Counted from the first letter of the stretch, positions 1 through 7,760 are shown. The stretch: DNA of 64,000 bases from Kitasatospora sp. NBC_00315 (GCF_041435095.1 NZ_CP108025.1:7564001-7628000); one strand, 5' to 3'. Translations and numbers: made by a program. Notes: generated from the sequence alone by a model not told the origin.

Positions 1-154
1 CGGCGCCGTTGCGGGCAGGCCCCAGGTCGACGAGGCCACGGATCGACGGCGACGCCGGAGGCAGGGTGGTTCGCCTGAAGGTGCCACGAGCGGCGCGGCG
101 GCCGTGACGGGGGAAGGCGGCAACGGTTCGGCCGGTCACCGGACGACCCGAGAA

Positions 155-184
155 GGCCCCCGGCGGCCGCATCCGCCGGGGGCC
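155..184 (-). terminator. Terminator hairpin of the ArsR gene
   Basis: A 12-bp perfect GC inverted repeat (GGCCCCCGGCGG and its complement) with a 6-nt loop lies just beyond the stop codon of the leftward ArsR gene. There is no clear U-tract, as is usual for streptomycete terminators. Confidence 0.6.
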
Positions 185-193
185 CGGTGCCGG

Positions 194-571
194 TCAGTTC
201 TGCGGGGTCCAGGCCGCGACCAGGTCGAGCAGCCCGGGGAAGCGGGCGTTGAGGTCGTCCACGCGTACGTGGCTGCGCCGCTCCAGCCCGTACTGGCGCT
301 GGCGCGTCAGCCCCGCCTCGCGCAGCGCCTTGAAGTGGTGCGTGAGCGAGGACTTGGGCCGGTCGATACCGAACCAGCCGCAGGAGTGGTCGAAGTCCTC
401 GGACTCCAGCAGGAGCTTTCGGACGATGGTCAGCCGCAGCGGGTCGCTGAGCGCGCCCAGCACGTTCTCCAGGCGCAGTTCGTCGACGGCCGGCTCGGCC
501 AGCGGTTCGGGCAGGGCGGACGGCTCCGGGAGCACCTTGAAGGCGGGTGCGTCGGCCGTGGTCATGGGCAT
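194..571 (-). CDS. ArsR-family winged-helix transcriptional repressor
   Basis: A 125-residue DNA-binding regulator. Residues about 35-110 form an ArsR-type winged helix (LGALSDPLRLTIVRKLL, then the recognition-helix region KSSLTHHFKALREAGL). A Cys-bearing stretch (DHSCGWFGID) sits before the recognition helix. It contains one Cys and no classical ELCVCD metal site, so metal sensing is not supported and a small-molecule or redox signal is possible. The ATG at 571 has GAGGAG seven bases upstream. The gene diverges from an MFS exporter, and the intergenic region holds a perfect palindrome, which is the usual layout of a repressor controlling its own gene and an efflux pump. The family call is firm; the ligand is unknown. 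Confidence 0.88.
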   Translation of the reverse strand: MPMTTADAPAFKVLPEPSALPEPLAEPAVDELRLENVLGALSDPLRLTIVRKLLLESEDFDHSCGWFGIDRPKSSLTHHFKALREAGLTRQRQYGLERRSHVRVDDLNARFPGLLDLVAAWTPQN

Positions 572-605
572 GGGCGGCTCCTCAACTCCTCATAACTCGA
601 TTCCT

Positions 606-633
606 ATGCAGTACGACTTCTATCGTACTGCAT
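606..633. promoter_or_regulatory. Palindromic operator between ArsR and MFS genes
   Basis: ATGCAGTACGA is followed by a 6-nt spacer and its exact reverse complement TCGTACTGCAT. A further half site, TCGTACTGC, lies at 651-659. The symmetric site sits in the 120-bp divergent intergenic region and is the obvious target of the ArsR protein. The assignment to ArsR is inferred from position. Confidence 0.75.
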
Positions 634-691
634 GCTAAGTTTGACTCGACTCGTACTGCTGGAGCCAGCGATCAGATCGGGAGGAATCGTC

Positions 692-1945
692 ATGTCCGAG
701 ACCGGGACCGTACCCATCCAGGCCGTCGAGGAGGTGCAGCACACCGCGACCGCCGGGGCCGCCGCCGCCCCCCTGTGGTGGGTGTGGCTGGCCGCCTGGC
801 CGGTGACCGCCGTCTTCGTCCTCTCGAACGCGGCCACGCCGCTGTACGTCCTGTGGCAGCGCGACATCGGCTTCTCCAAGGGCACCCTGACCGTGGTGTT
901 CGCCTTCTACATCGTCGGCCTGATCGGCTCGCTGCTGGTCTCCGGCGTGGTCTCCGACCGGATCGGCCGCAAACCCGTCCTGCTCCCGGCGCTGGCCCTC
1001 GGGCTCGCCGCCTGCCTGATCTTCGGAACCGCCACCAGTGTGGCCGCGCTGATCGTGGCGCGGCTGTTCACCGGCATCGCGGTCGGCGCGGTGGTCTCGG
1101 CCGGCATGGCCGCGGTCACCGACGTCGCCGGACCGGAGCGCAAGCGGATCGCCGCCCTGCTCGCCTCCTGCGCGATGGTCTTCGGAGCCGGCCTCGGCCC
1201 GCTGCTCGCCGGCGTGCTCTCCGAGCTGGTCCCCGGGCCGACGGTCACCGTGTTCGTCGTCGAGGCCGTGGTCCTGGCCACCGCCGCGCTGGTCGTGGTG
1301 CGGATGCCGGTACGCCGTCCCGAGAGCCGGGGCAAGGGCGCCTGGATCCGGGTGCCCGGCGTCCCGAGCGGCAACGGCCGTCAACTCGCCCTCGGCATCG
1401 CGGTGTTCGCGCCCGGCATCACCGCCACCTCGTTCGTGCTCTCGCTCGGCCCCTCGCTGCTCTCCGGGCTGCTCGGCACCACCAACCGGATCGTCGCCGG
1501 CGCCATGGCGTTCGTGATGTTCCTCACCGCCACCGGCGTGCAGTTCGCCGTCCAGAAGCTGCGCCGCCGCACCATCCTGACGGGCGGCGCGGTGAGCACC
1601 ACGCTGAGCATGGTCGCGCTGATCATCGCCGTGCACTCCGAGGCGGTCGCGGTACTGATCATCGCCGCACTGCTGGCCGGTGCCGGCCAGGGCCTGGGCC
1701 AGCTCGGCGGCCTGTCGCTGCTCAACTCCACGATCGCGCCGCAGCGGCTCGCGGAGGCCAACGCGGCCCTCAACGTGGGCGGTTACATCCCGGCCGGCAT
1801 CCTGCCCGTCTCGGCCGGCTACCTCAGCGACGCGGTGGGCCTGACCAACGGCGCCACGATCTTCGGCGCCGTCCTGACCGCCCTCGCGGTGATCGGCGGT
1901 CTGGTGGTCCTGGCGACCAAGCGCCAGGTGACCGATCCGGCCTGA
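692..1945 (+). CDS. MFS transporter, drug-efflux type
   Basis: A 417-residue major facilitator membrane protein with about 12 hydrophobic segments. The loop-2 motif is visible (SGVVSDRIGRKPVLL), followed by alternating helices such as LIVARLFTGIAVGAVVSAGM and a charged central loop (VRRPESRGKG). I chose ATG 692, preceded by GGGAGGAA, over an in-frame ATG at 632 that lies inside the palindromic operator. It most likely exports a hydrophobic or antibiotic-like substrate by proton antiport. The gene is divergent from an ArsR repressor, so induction by the exported compound or a stress signal is likely. The substrate cannot be read from sequence. Confidence 0.9.
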   Translation: MSETGTVPIQAVEEVQHTATAGAAAAPLWWVWLAAWPVTAVFVLSNAATPLYVLWQRDIGFSKGTLTVVFAFYIVGLIGSLLVSGVVSDRIGRKPVLLPALALGLAACLIFGTATSVAALIVARLFTGIAVGAVVSAGMAAVTDVAGPERKRIAALLASCAMVFGAGLGPLLAGVLSELVPGPTVTVFVVEAVVLATAALVVVRMPVRRPESRGKGAWIRVPGVPSGNGRQLALGIAVFAPGITATSFVLSLGPSLLSGLLGTTNRIVAGAMAFVMFLTATGVQFAVQKLRRRTILTGGAVSTTLSMVALIIAVHSEAVAVLIIAALLAGAGQGLGQLGGLSLLNSTIAPQRLAEANAALNVGGYIPAGILPVSAGYLSDAVGLTNGATIFGAVLTALAVIGGLVVLATKRQVTDPA

Positions 1946-1974
1946 GCGGCCGGTACCGGACAGTACGCCCGACC

Positions 1975-2011
1975 GGGGGCGGCGCACCGTGACCAGCGGT
2001 GCGCCGCCCCC
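1975..2011. terminator. Bidirectional terminator between convergent genes
   Basis: A 15-bp perfect stem (GGGGGCGGCGCACCG and complement) with a 7-nt loop sits between the rightward MFS gene and the leftward TetR gene, and can serve both. Confidence 0.75.
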
Positions 2012-2100
2012 CGGCGTCCGCCCGTCCGGTCGACGGACGCCCACCGGCCTCGTCGAGGACGGCCGGCGTCACGGCGAACGGGTGAAGCGGACGGAACGGC

Positions 2101-2748
2101 TCACTCCGTCCGCATCGCCCGGAACAGCAGATCGCTCAGATCCCGCCAACGCGCCACCACGTCGGCCCGTCCACTGAGGACGTCCGAGACGTGCTGCGAA
2201 CCGAAGAACGCGGACACCAGGGAGCGCGCCGCGTTCCCCGGCACGACACCGGCGCGCAGCTCGTCCGCCTCCTGCGCGGAGGTCAGCAGGGACTCCAGCA
2301 GGGAGACCCAATCGACGTACGGGGTAGGCAAATCGGCGTCGATGTGCGGCCGTTCGATCTGCAGCCGGGCACCGGCCTGGACGATCACGTCGTCCTGGAA
2401 CGCGACGGCCGCCCGGTCCAGCATCCGGGCGGCGGTCTCCATCGGGCCGAGCTCCTCCCGGGCGACCTCATCGAGCAGTTTCGGCCAACGGGCGTAGTGC
2501 TCCTCCACGATCGCCACGGCCAGGGCTTCCTTGGTCGGGTAGTGGAAGTACACGGCGCCCTTGGTCATCTCGACCCGGTCGGCGACGTCCTTGACCGACG
2601 TCTGGCGGAAGCCCCGCTCGGTGAAGAGCTCGGCGGCCCCGATCAGGACCCGCTGCCTGGTCCTGGCAGAACGTTCCTGCTTGGGATCGGACCCTCTCCG
2701 AACTGGGGTTTTGAGTGGGGCGAAGATGATCGCTTGCGGCTCCGGCAT
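2101..2748 (-). CDS. TetR-family gamma-butyrolactone receptor-like regulator (ScbR/ArpA type)
   Basis: A 215-residue regulator. Residues about 25-75 form a TetR helix-turn-helix of the butyrolactone-receptor subclass (RTRQRVLIGAAELFTERGF, then MTKGAVYFHYPTKEALA). The C-terminal ligand domain keeps a Trp in the stretch PYVDWVSLL, where CprB/ScbR-type receptors carry their conserved pocket Trp. An N-terminal extension of about 23 residues precedes the usual KQERxxRTR start. ATG 2748 is preceded by GGAGAA on the minus strand. It diverges from an AfsA-type synthase gene, the classic scbA-scbR arrangement, and an ARE-like box (2857-2879) lies between them. It probably represses the synthase and itself until a butyrolactone or butenolide binds. 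Confidence 0.88.
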   Translation of the reverse strand: MPEPQAIIFAPLKTPVRRGSDPKQERSARTRQRVLIGAAELFTERGFRQTSVKDVADRVEMTKGAVYFHYPTKEALAVAIVEEHYARWPKLLDEVAREELGPMETAARMLDRAAVAFQDDVIVQAGARLQIERPHIDADLPTPYVDWVSLLESLLTSAQEADELRAGVVPGNAARSLVSAFFGSQHVSDVLSGRADVVARWRDLSDLLFRAMRTE

Positions 2749-2856
2749 GTGGGAAGTTCTCCGTCGTCGGTCGGCATGGCGCCATGTCGGGTGGGCACGG
2801 CGTTCACGGGTCGGTCATGTTCGGTCGTGTTCGATGACGAAAAACCTACCCCGCAA

Positions 2857-2879
2857 GATTCCTTCCTGGAGGTATATTT
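2857..2879. promoter_or_regulatory. ARE-like butyrolactone-receptor box 1
   Basis: This 23-bp site starts GATTCCTTCC and ends AGGTATATTT. It matches the reverse complement of 6190-6212 at 18 of 23 positions by my ungapped comparison. It lies between the divergent receptor and AfsA genes, where autoregulatory elements normally sit. ACCTACC at 2844-2850 may be part of an overlapping second site. Confidence 0.65.
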
Positions 2880-2956
2880 CTTGACGTCGCCACGTGCCGC
2901 GTCGGGACGATACCGGCGCACGGGCAGGCACGGCGAACCAGGAGGGGGATCTGCGC

Positions 2957-3946
2957 ATGCATGTCGTACCTGGACTTGAACCGATGACCGGCCGTCCGGG
3001 GCCGGAGCAGCACTGGAAGGCCATGGAGTTCGAGCGCCGCGTCCCGCGGGAGTCCGTCCACAAGGCGGCCGACGCGGAGGTCCTGTTGACGGACGCGCAG
3101 CGCCTCGGCGCCGACCGGTTCGCGGTCGCGGCCCGCTGGGACCGCGACCACTACCTCGCCCACTACGGCGGCCGGGCCGCCGACCCGGTGATGCTGGCGG
3201 AGACCACCCGCCAGACCGCCATCCACCTGTCCCACCGCTTCCTCGACGTCCCGTACGGCATGCCGTTCGTGCTGAGCGAGGCGTCCGTCGACCTGTCCGA
3301 GACGGTTCCCCCGGTGGGGTCGGGGCACCTCGCCGTCGGGCTCGACGTCAGCTGCCACCGGCCCGCCGAGGGCGCCCGCCGCCTGCGCCTGGAGCTGACG
3401 GCCGACGTCCTGGTCCGGCACCGGTTGATCGGCAGAACGCGCCTGTGCTGGGAGCCGATGGAACCCGGCCGGTACGCCATGCTGCGCCGGCGCGGCGGCC
3501 GCGAGCCCCTGGTGGCGCCGCCGGCCGGACCGCCCCGGCTCCCGCTGTCGCCGGCCACCGTCGGCCAGCGGGCCGAGCGGGACGTGCTGATCGCCGCCGA
3601 CCCGACCCGGGCCGGCATCTGGTGGCTGCGGCTCGACCTGGACCATCCGGTGCTGTTCGACCACGAGGCCGACCACGTGCCGGGCATGGCGCTGATCGAG
3701 GCGTTCCGGCAGGCCGGCCACGTGGCGGCGGCGGACCGCAGGGCGGGGGCGAGCGGTGTGACGCTGCTCGGGGTGAAGTTCACGGCCTTCGGCGAGCTGG
3801 ACGCGCCGGTGGCGATCACGGCCGAGGCGACCGGCCCCGGCGTCTTCACCCTGCGCGCCCACCAGGGTGAGCGCGAACTCGCCCACGCCACGGTCCGTTT
3901 CGACGCAGCCGAGCCCGCCCGGACCCTGCTGGGGACTGCGTGCTGA
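2957..3946 (+). CDS. AfsA-family gamma-butyrolactone biosynthesis protein (hot-dog)
   Basis: A 329-residue protein with two A-factor-biosynthesis hot-dog repeats (about 25-150 and 195-320). AfsA-type proteins condense a beta-ketoacyl-ACP with dihydroxyacetone phosphate, the key step in butyrolactone autoregulator synthesis. The sequence shows the typical openings RVPRESVHKAADAEVLLTD and DHEADHVPGMALIEAFRQA. I chose ATG 2957 because GGAGGGGG lies 8-15 bases upstream; a longer GTG-initiated reading (2894) has no such site. The next gene overlaps by 7 bases, so the two are translationally coupled. The actual signal (butyrolactone or butenolide) cannot be told. Confidence 0.9.
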   Translation: MHVVPGLEPMTGRPGPEQHWKAMEFERRVPRESVHKAADAEVLLTDAQRLGADRFAVAARWDRDHYLAHYGGRAADPVMLAETTRQTAIHLSHRFLDVPYGMPFVLSEASVDLSETVPPVGSGHLAVGLDVSCHRPAEGARRLRLELTADVLVRHRLIGRTRLCWEPMEPGRYAMLRRRGGREPLVAPPAGPPRLPLSPATVGQRAERDVLIAADPTRAGIWWLRLDLDHPVLFDHEADHVPGMALIEAFRQAGHVAAADRRAGASGVTLLGVKFTAFGELDAPVAITAEATGPGVFTLRAHQGERELAHATVRFDAAEPARTLLGTAC

Positions 3947-5211
3947 CCACCCCTCGGACGGTCCTCGGAGCCGCCGACCTGACCGCCGCGCCGACCACCA
4001 CGGCGCCGACCACCGCCGCGCCGACCACCACGGCGCCGACCACCGACCAGCCGGCCGACGACCAGCCGCCCACCGACCAGCCGGCCGCCGACCGACCGCA
4101 GGACGGCCGATCCGCCCCCGGCTCCCAGGAGGCGTTGAACTCGCTCACCGAGCTCGCGCGTCATGGCGCCGCCACCGCCGAGGAGCAGCGCAGGCTCTCC
4201 CCGCAGGTCGCCGCCGCCCTGGTCGACGCGGGCCTTCCGCGCCACTTCGTCCCGGCGCGCTGGGGCGGCGCGGCGGGGAGCTTCGCCCGGGTGCTCGCCG
4301 ACGCCTCGGCCGTCGCGGAGGCCTGCGCCGCCGCCGGCTGGTGCGCCGCCCTGTTCGCGGCGCACGGGCGGCTCGCGGCCTACCTGCCCGAGGAGGGGCA
4401 GCGCGAGCTCTGGGCGGACGGCCCGGACCCCCGGATCGCCTCCTCGATCATCCCGCCGCAGGGCCGCGCCACCGAGGTGGCCGGCGGCTGGCGGCTGGAC
4501 GGCCGGTGGCGCACGGCCAGCGGGGTCGACCACGCCGAGTGGGTGCTGCTGGCCTCGTGGACCGAGGGGCCGGAGGGCATCCGGGAGCACCGGATCTTCG
4601 CCGTGCCGCGCGCCGAGCTGACCGTCCGCGACACCTGGGACCCGGTCGGCCTGCGGGGCAGCGGCAGCAACAGCGTGACGAGCGAGGGGATCGTCGTCCC
4701 CGCGCACCGCTCGTTCACCCTGTGCGCACTGCTCGGCCCGCTGCCCGGCGCCGCCCGCTGCCACCAGGTCCCGTACCCGATGGTCGCCGGGCTGATCTTC
4801 GCGGCGCCGGTGCTGGGGGCGGCCCGGGCGGCGCTGCGGGCCTGGACGGACGAATGCGGGCCGACCGCGTCGGGCAGGCCCGGCTGGAGCCTGCTCCTGG
4901 CCGGCGCGTCCGCGCGGATCCACGCGGCGGGTCTGCTGCTGGAGTGTTCCGCCGACCGCGCGGACCGGGGGGCGATCACCCCGCTCTCGGTGGCCGAGAA
5001 CCGCCGGGACGCGGCCACCGCCGCCGTGCTGTGCCGGGAGGCGGTGGATGAGCTCTTCCACGCCTGCGGCATGCGCGGCCAGGCCCCGGACAGCCGGGTG
5101 CAGCGCGCCTGGCGGGACGTCACGACCGCCGCCGGGCACGGCGCCCTGGACCTCGGGACGGCGGCCGGGGCGTACGCGGACGCGGCCCTGGCTGCCTGGG
5201 GCACCCGATGA
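3940..5211 (+). CDS. Acyl-CoA dehydrogenase-like flavoprotein (group D monooxygenase or oxidase type)
   Basis: A 423-residue flavin enzyme of the acyl-CoA dehydrogenase fold. Residues 1-60 are a Thr/Pro/Ala/Asp/Gln-rich low-complexity tail absent from typical family members, built partly from a 30-nt DNA repeat. The fold proper begins near residue 65 (LNSLTELARHGAATAEEQRRL) and includes the FAD-contact region GVDHAEWVLLASW and the DPVGLRGSGSNSV motif typical of the HsaA/HpaB-like and ActVA-ORF5-like branch. It starts with GTG inside the end of the AfsA gene. In avenolide producers an acyl-CoA oxidase sits with the receptor and works on the autoregulator, so a tailoring role on the AfsA product is a reasonable inference. 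A secondary-metabolite hydroxylase is the alternative. Confidence 0.8.
   Translation: MLTTPRTVLGAADLTAAPTTTAPTTAAPTTTAPTTDQPADDQPPTDQPAADRPQDGRSAPGSQEALNSLTELARHGAATAEEQRRLSPQVAAALVDAGLPRHFVPARWGGAAGSFARVLADASAVAEACAAAGWCAALFAAHGRLAAYLPEEGQRELWADGPDPRIASSIIPPQGRATEVAGGWRLDGRWRTASGVDHAEWVLLASWTEGPEGIREHRIFAVPRAELTVRDTWDPVGLRGSGSNSVTSEGIVVPAHRSFTLCALLGPLPGAARCHQVPYPMVAGLIFAAPVLGAARAALRAWTDECGPTASGRPGWSLLLAGASARIHAAGLLLECSADRADRGAITPLSVAENRRDAATAAVLCREAVDELFHACGMRGQAPDSRVQRAWRDVTTAAGHGALDLGTAAGAYADAALAAWGTR
3990..4070 (+). repeat. 30-nt direct repeat encoding the Thr/Pro/Ala tail
   Basis: GCCGACCACCACGGCGCC recurs at a 30-nt period, followed by GACCAG/GGCCGAC variations. It encodes TTAPTTAAPTTTAPTT at the flavoprotein N-terminus and looks like local slippage expansion. 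Confidence 0.6.
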
Positions 5212-5560
5212 CGGGGGCGGTTCGGCGGGTACGTCCCGCACTCGCCCTGGTCGACGTCGACCGGGCCGTGACGGGCGGTAGGAGCCCGCCCGCCCCCGCC
5301 ACCACCGCCGTTCATCGGATCGGGGGCCGCGGAGCCGCGCCGGCCCCGGGCTCGATGCGCCCTCTCCCGGCCACGCCGGCCGAGGAGTCGGGGGCGGTGC
5401 TGCTGTACGAGGACGCGGAACGCTTCGGCCGGCCGGTGTCCCCGGCCCGACGACGGCCGTCGGCGGGACATGCATGATCGACCTGGCGGACCGAATGGCT
5501 GCAACAGCATTGCGTCCCAATGGTATGCATGTGCTCTCGCTGACTACGGAGGGCACGAAG
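5212..5560. other. Gap between flavoprotein and second TetR gene
   Basis: This 349-base gap holds no gene I can support. An 89-codon open frame begins at ATG 5208, overlapping the preceding stop as ATGA, but its product is Arg/Pro-rich and resembles nothing known. The right end carries a possible ARE-like box and the ribosome site (GGAGGG, 5548-5553) of the TetR gene. Confidence 0.5.
5508..5530. promoter_or_regulatory. Weak ARE-like box before the second TetR gene
   Basis: The sequence CATTGCGTCCCAAT followed by GGTATGCAT keeps the GGTATG core of the two clearer ARE-like boxes. It matches GATTCGTT...GGTATGTTT at about 13 of 23 positions. It lies about 30 bases before ATG 5561. Suggestive only. 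Confidence 0.35.
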
Positions 5561-6190
5561 ATGGCCAAGCAGGAACGGGCGCACCGCACTCGGGAGAAGG
5601 TGCTGACGGCTGCGGCCGAGATCTTCGCCGCGCAGGGCTACAGCAGCACCACGCTCAACGCGGTGGCCGAGCGCATCGGGATGACGAAGGGCGCGCTGTA
5701 CGGGCACTTCCCGTCGAAGAGTTCCCTGGCCTGGGCTCTGATCAACGAATCCCGGCAGACCTGGACGAACCTGCGGGCCGAGTACGCCGCCCCGGGCGCC
5801 GATCCGAGCGGCGGCCTCGAACGCGTGGTGGTGGGTCTCGCCGGCCGGCTGCAGTCGGACGTGCGACTGCGGGCCGCGCTCCGGCTCGCCGCCGACTGCC
5901 CGACCCTGGCGCAGTCGCTGTCCGGTGTCCTGGCCGAGGTGCACAACTCGCTGACCGAGTTGGTCCGTTGGGCCCAGCGTGAGAGCGACCTGCCCGGCTA
6001 CCCGCCGCGGCTGGTCGCCGCCTTGCTGATGATCGTGATGTACGGGCTGCTGAACGCCCCCGCCGGGTACGCCGAGATCTCGGGCGCACCCGGCGGGGGG
6101 CCGCTGTGGCGGCTGCTGTTCACCGCACTGGCGGGGACCGGAGGGCCGAACTCCGCCGGCCCCGCCGCGGGCCCTGTTTCGGGGCGGTAA
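5561..6190 (+). CDS. TetR-family pseudo-butyrolactone-receptor-like regulator
   Basis: A 209-residue TetR regulator. The first 50 residues are strongly ScbR-like (MAKQERAHRTREKVLTAAAE, MTKGALYGHFPSKSSLAWAL). The ligand domain is diverged: a gapless comparison with the receptor at 2101-2748 through the shared AQExxxL region puts Val where that protein has its pocket Trp. This resembles the pseudo-receptors (ScbR2 type) that bind ARE-like DNA but respond to antibiotics or intermediates rather than butyrolactones. ATG 5561 has GGAGGG 7 bases upstream, so the in-frame start at 5474 is less likely. An ARE-like box overlaps its stop codon and precedes the LysR gene, a probable target. Confidence 0.85.
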   Translation: MAKQERAHRTREKVLTAAAEIFAAQGYSSTTLNAVAERIGMTKGALYGHFPSKSSLAWALINESRQTWTNLRAEYAAPGADPSGGLERVVVGLAGRLQSDVRLRAALRLAADCPTLAQSLSGVLAEVHNSLTELVRWAQRESDLPGYPPRLVAALLMIVMYGLLNAPAGYAEISGAPGGGPLWRLLFTALAGTGGPNSAGPAAGPVSGR

Positions 6191-6212
6191 AACATACCTT
6201 CTAGAACGAATC
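6190..6212. promoter_or_regulatory. ARE-like butyrolactone-receptor box 2
   Basis: This 23-bp site starts AAACATACC, has the palindromic core TTCTAGAA and ends CGAATC. Its reverse complement matches box 1 at 18 of 23 positions. It begins on the last base of the TetR stop codon and lies 112 bases before the LysR start, so it probably controls the LysR gene and thereby the operon beyond it. Confidence 0.65.
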
Positions 6213-6323
6213 CTTGTGTCATGCTGCACCGGGGCCCCGACTCGCGCGGGGCCCGCCGGACGCACAACCCCTGCACGAGGCAGGGGCGACACCCATGGGG
6301 AGCCGACGCTTCGGAGGAAGCAG

Positions 6324-7364
6324 ATGAGCGTGCTGGACGAGTGGACCGGCCGACGCACCACGACGCGCGCGGACCTCGACGAACCCGGACCGGATCCGGC
6401 CGACGACGCCCTGCTCCGCGCGATGGCCGACGCGCGGGAAGTCGACGATTTCGACATGCGACACCTCCGCTATTTCCTGACCGTGGTTCGCGCCGGCACC
6501 GTCTCGGCCGCCGCCCAGGAACTCCGGATTTCCCAACCGAGCCTCAGTCAACAAATTCGACGACTGGAACAGCGAATCGGTGCCGCGTTGTTCACCCGAA
6601 GTTCCCGCGGCGTTGAACTGACCGTCGGTGGCAGAGCGTTCCTACGCGAAATACAGGGAATTCCCGGCCAGCTCCGCTCGGCCGTCGCCGCCGTCGCGCC
6701 CGCGCCTCAGCTGTGGCCCGTCGGGGTGTGCGGCGCGGTGCCGGCCGAGGTCCTGATCGAGGTGCAGAACGGCCTGTCCGGGCGTCGTACCCACGGCAGC
6801 CACCACGTCGCCCACCAGCCCGGCGCGAGGCTGCGGATGCGTTCGGTGGACGCGGCCGACCAGGGCGAGCTGCTGCGGCGCGGCGAGATCGCGTTCGGCA
6901 TCGTGCGCCTGCTCGCCCCGGAGCCGCACGTGGTCTGCGCCGTCGTCCGGGACGAGCCGCTGGGCGTCGTCATGGCCCGCCGGCACCCGCTGGCCGCCCG
7001 GCCCGAGCTGACCCTGCGGGACCTCTCCCGGCAACGCCTGCTCTGGTACGAGGAGGGCTGCGCGCCCGGGTTCGCCGAGTCCCTGCCCGCCGAGCTGGCC
7101 CGGCTCGGCTGGAACTGCGCGCTGTACCCGGCCGACCAGGACCGGCCCGCCCTGTTCCTGCACGCGCTGCAGACCACCGCGGACCTGGTGGCCCTGCGCC
7201 CGCGACGCACCGTGGAGCGGGAGCCGCACCTGGTGTGGCGGCCGCTGCCGACACCCGGACCGCCACGCGAGCGCATAGCCGTCACCGCGGTGCGACACAG
7301 CCACACCGCCCGCGTCCTGAAGGAGCTGGCCGCCGAACGCGGCTGGCTGTTCATCGAGGACTGA
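6324..7364 (+). CDS. LysR-family transcriptional regulator
   Basis: A 346-residue regulator with an unusual N-terminal extension of about 44 residues before the winged helix (MRHLRYFLTVVRAGTVSAAA, LRISQPSLSQQIRRLEQRIG, residues about 45-105). The effector-binding domain follows (about 125-340). ATG 6324 has GGAGG 6-10 bases upstream; an earlier in-frame start at 6216 would overlap the promoter. It sits directly upstream of, and in the same orientation as, the long metabolic operon starting at 7761, which it most likely activates in response to a pathway carboxylate. Control by the butyrolactone circuit is suggested by ARE-like box 2 in its promoter. Confidence 0.87.
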   Translation: MSVLDEWTGRRTTTRADLDEPGPDPADDALLRAMADAREVDDFDMRHLRYFLTVVRAGTVSAAAQELRISQPSLSQQIRRLEQRIGAALFTRSSRGVELTVGGRAFLREIQGIPGQLRSAVAAVAPAPQLWPVGVCGAVPAEVLIEVQNGLSGRRTHGSHHVAHQPGARLRMRSVDAADQGELLRRGEIAFGIVRLLAPEPHVVCAVVRDEPLGVVMARRHPLAARPELTLRDLSRQRLLWYEEGCAPGFAESLPAELARLGWNCALYPADQDRPALFLHALQTTADLVALRPRRTVEREPHLVWRPLPTPGPPRERIAVTAVRHSHTARVLKELAAERGWLFIED

Positions 7365-7372
7365 CCCCCCGA

Positions 7373-7401
7373 CCGGCCGGCGCACACCGTGCGCCGGCCG
7401 G
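7373..7401 (+). terminator. Hairpin after the LysR gene
   Basis: CCGGCCGGCGCAC is followed by a 3-nt loop and its exact complement, eight bases beyond the LysR stop. It is the first of two tandem hairpins. Confidence 0.6.
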
Positions 7402-7409
7402 CCCCGAGC

Positions 7410-7457
7410 GGCGTGTGATCCGGTTTCCCCCCACCGGATCACACGCCCTTTCTGTTT
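7410..7457 (+). terminator. Strong intrinsic terminator after the LysR gene
   Basis: A 15-bp perfect stem (GGCGTGTGATCCGGT and complement, loop TTCCCCCC) is followed by CTTTCTGTTT, a real T-tract. It insulates the LysR transcript from the downstream operon, which must therefore have its own promoter in 7458-7760. Confidence 0.8.
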
Positions 7458-7760
7458 CCATCACGTTTCGACACCAGTCCGGTATAGCACCGTCCTATGG
7501 CAGTCACACGGTTTACGTCTTGGACGCTGTTCGAATCCAGCGGCTAACGTCTTGAACAGAGCGCAGCACCGGTCGAAACGGCACCACGGAACCCGGCCGG
7601 ACGCGGATGAGCGCAACGCGGGCCGCCGCTCGCCACAGTTCCGATTCGTGAGACAGCCCCCCCCTGCGCCGGGTGCACGGAATTCATCGTCGAATTCACC
7701 GCGCCACCCCTCCTTCCCGGCCCGCCGGGCCATGCCATCGAACAGGACCAAAGGAGCATC
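7458..7760 (+). promoter_or_regulatory. Leader/promoter region of the long metabolic operon
   Basis: About 300 non-coding bases before the nitronate monooxygenase gene. Two copies of GGYTWACGTCTTGRAC lie at 7510-7525 and 7542-7557, spaced exactly 32 bp (about three helical turns). A related copy occurs downstream of the operon at 19536. The region is less GC-rich than its neighbours (CCGGTATAGCACCG at 7480-7493) and ends with AAAGGAGC before GTG 7761. No coding potential is seen. Confidence 0.55.

Noticed and set aside
5208..5477. An 89-codon frame overlapping the flavoprotein stop as ATGA
   Set aside because: The overlap is attractive, but the product is Arg/Pro/Ala-rich without motif and the region carries promoter-like elements for the next gene.
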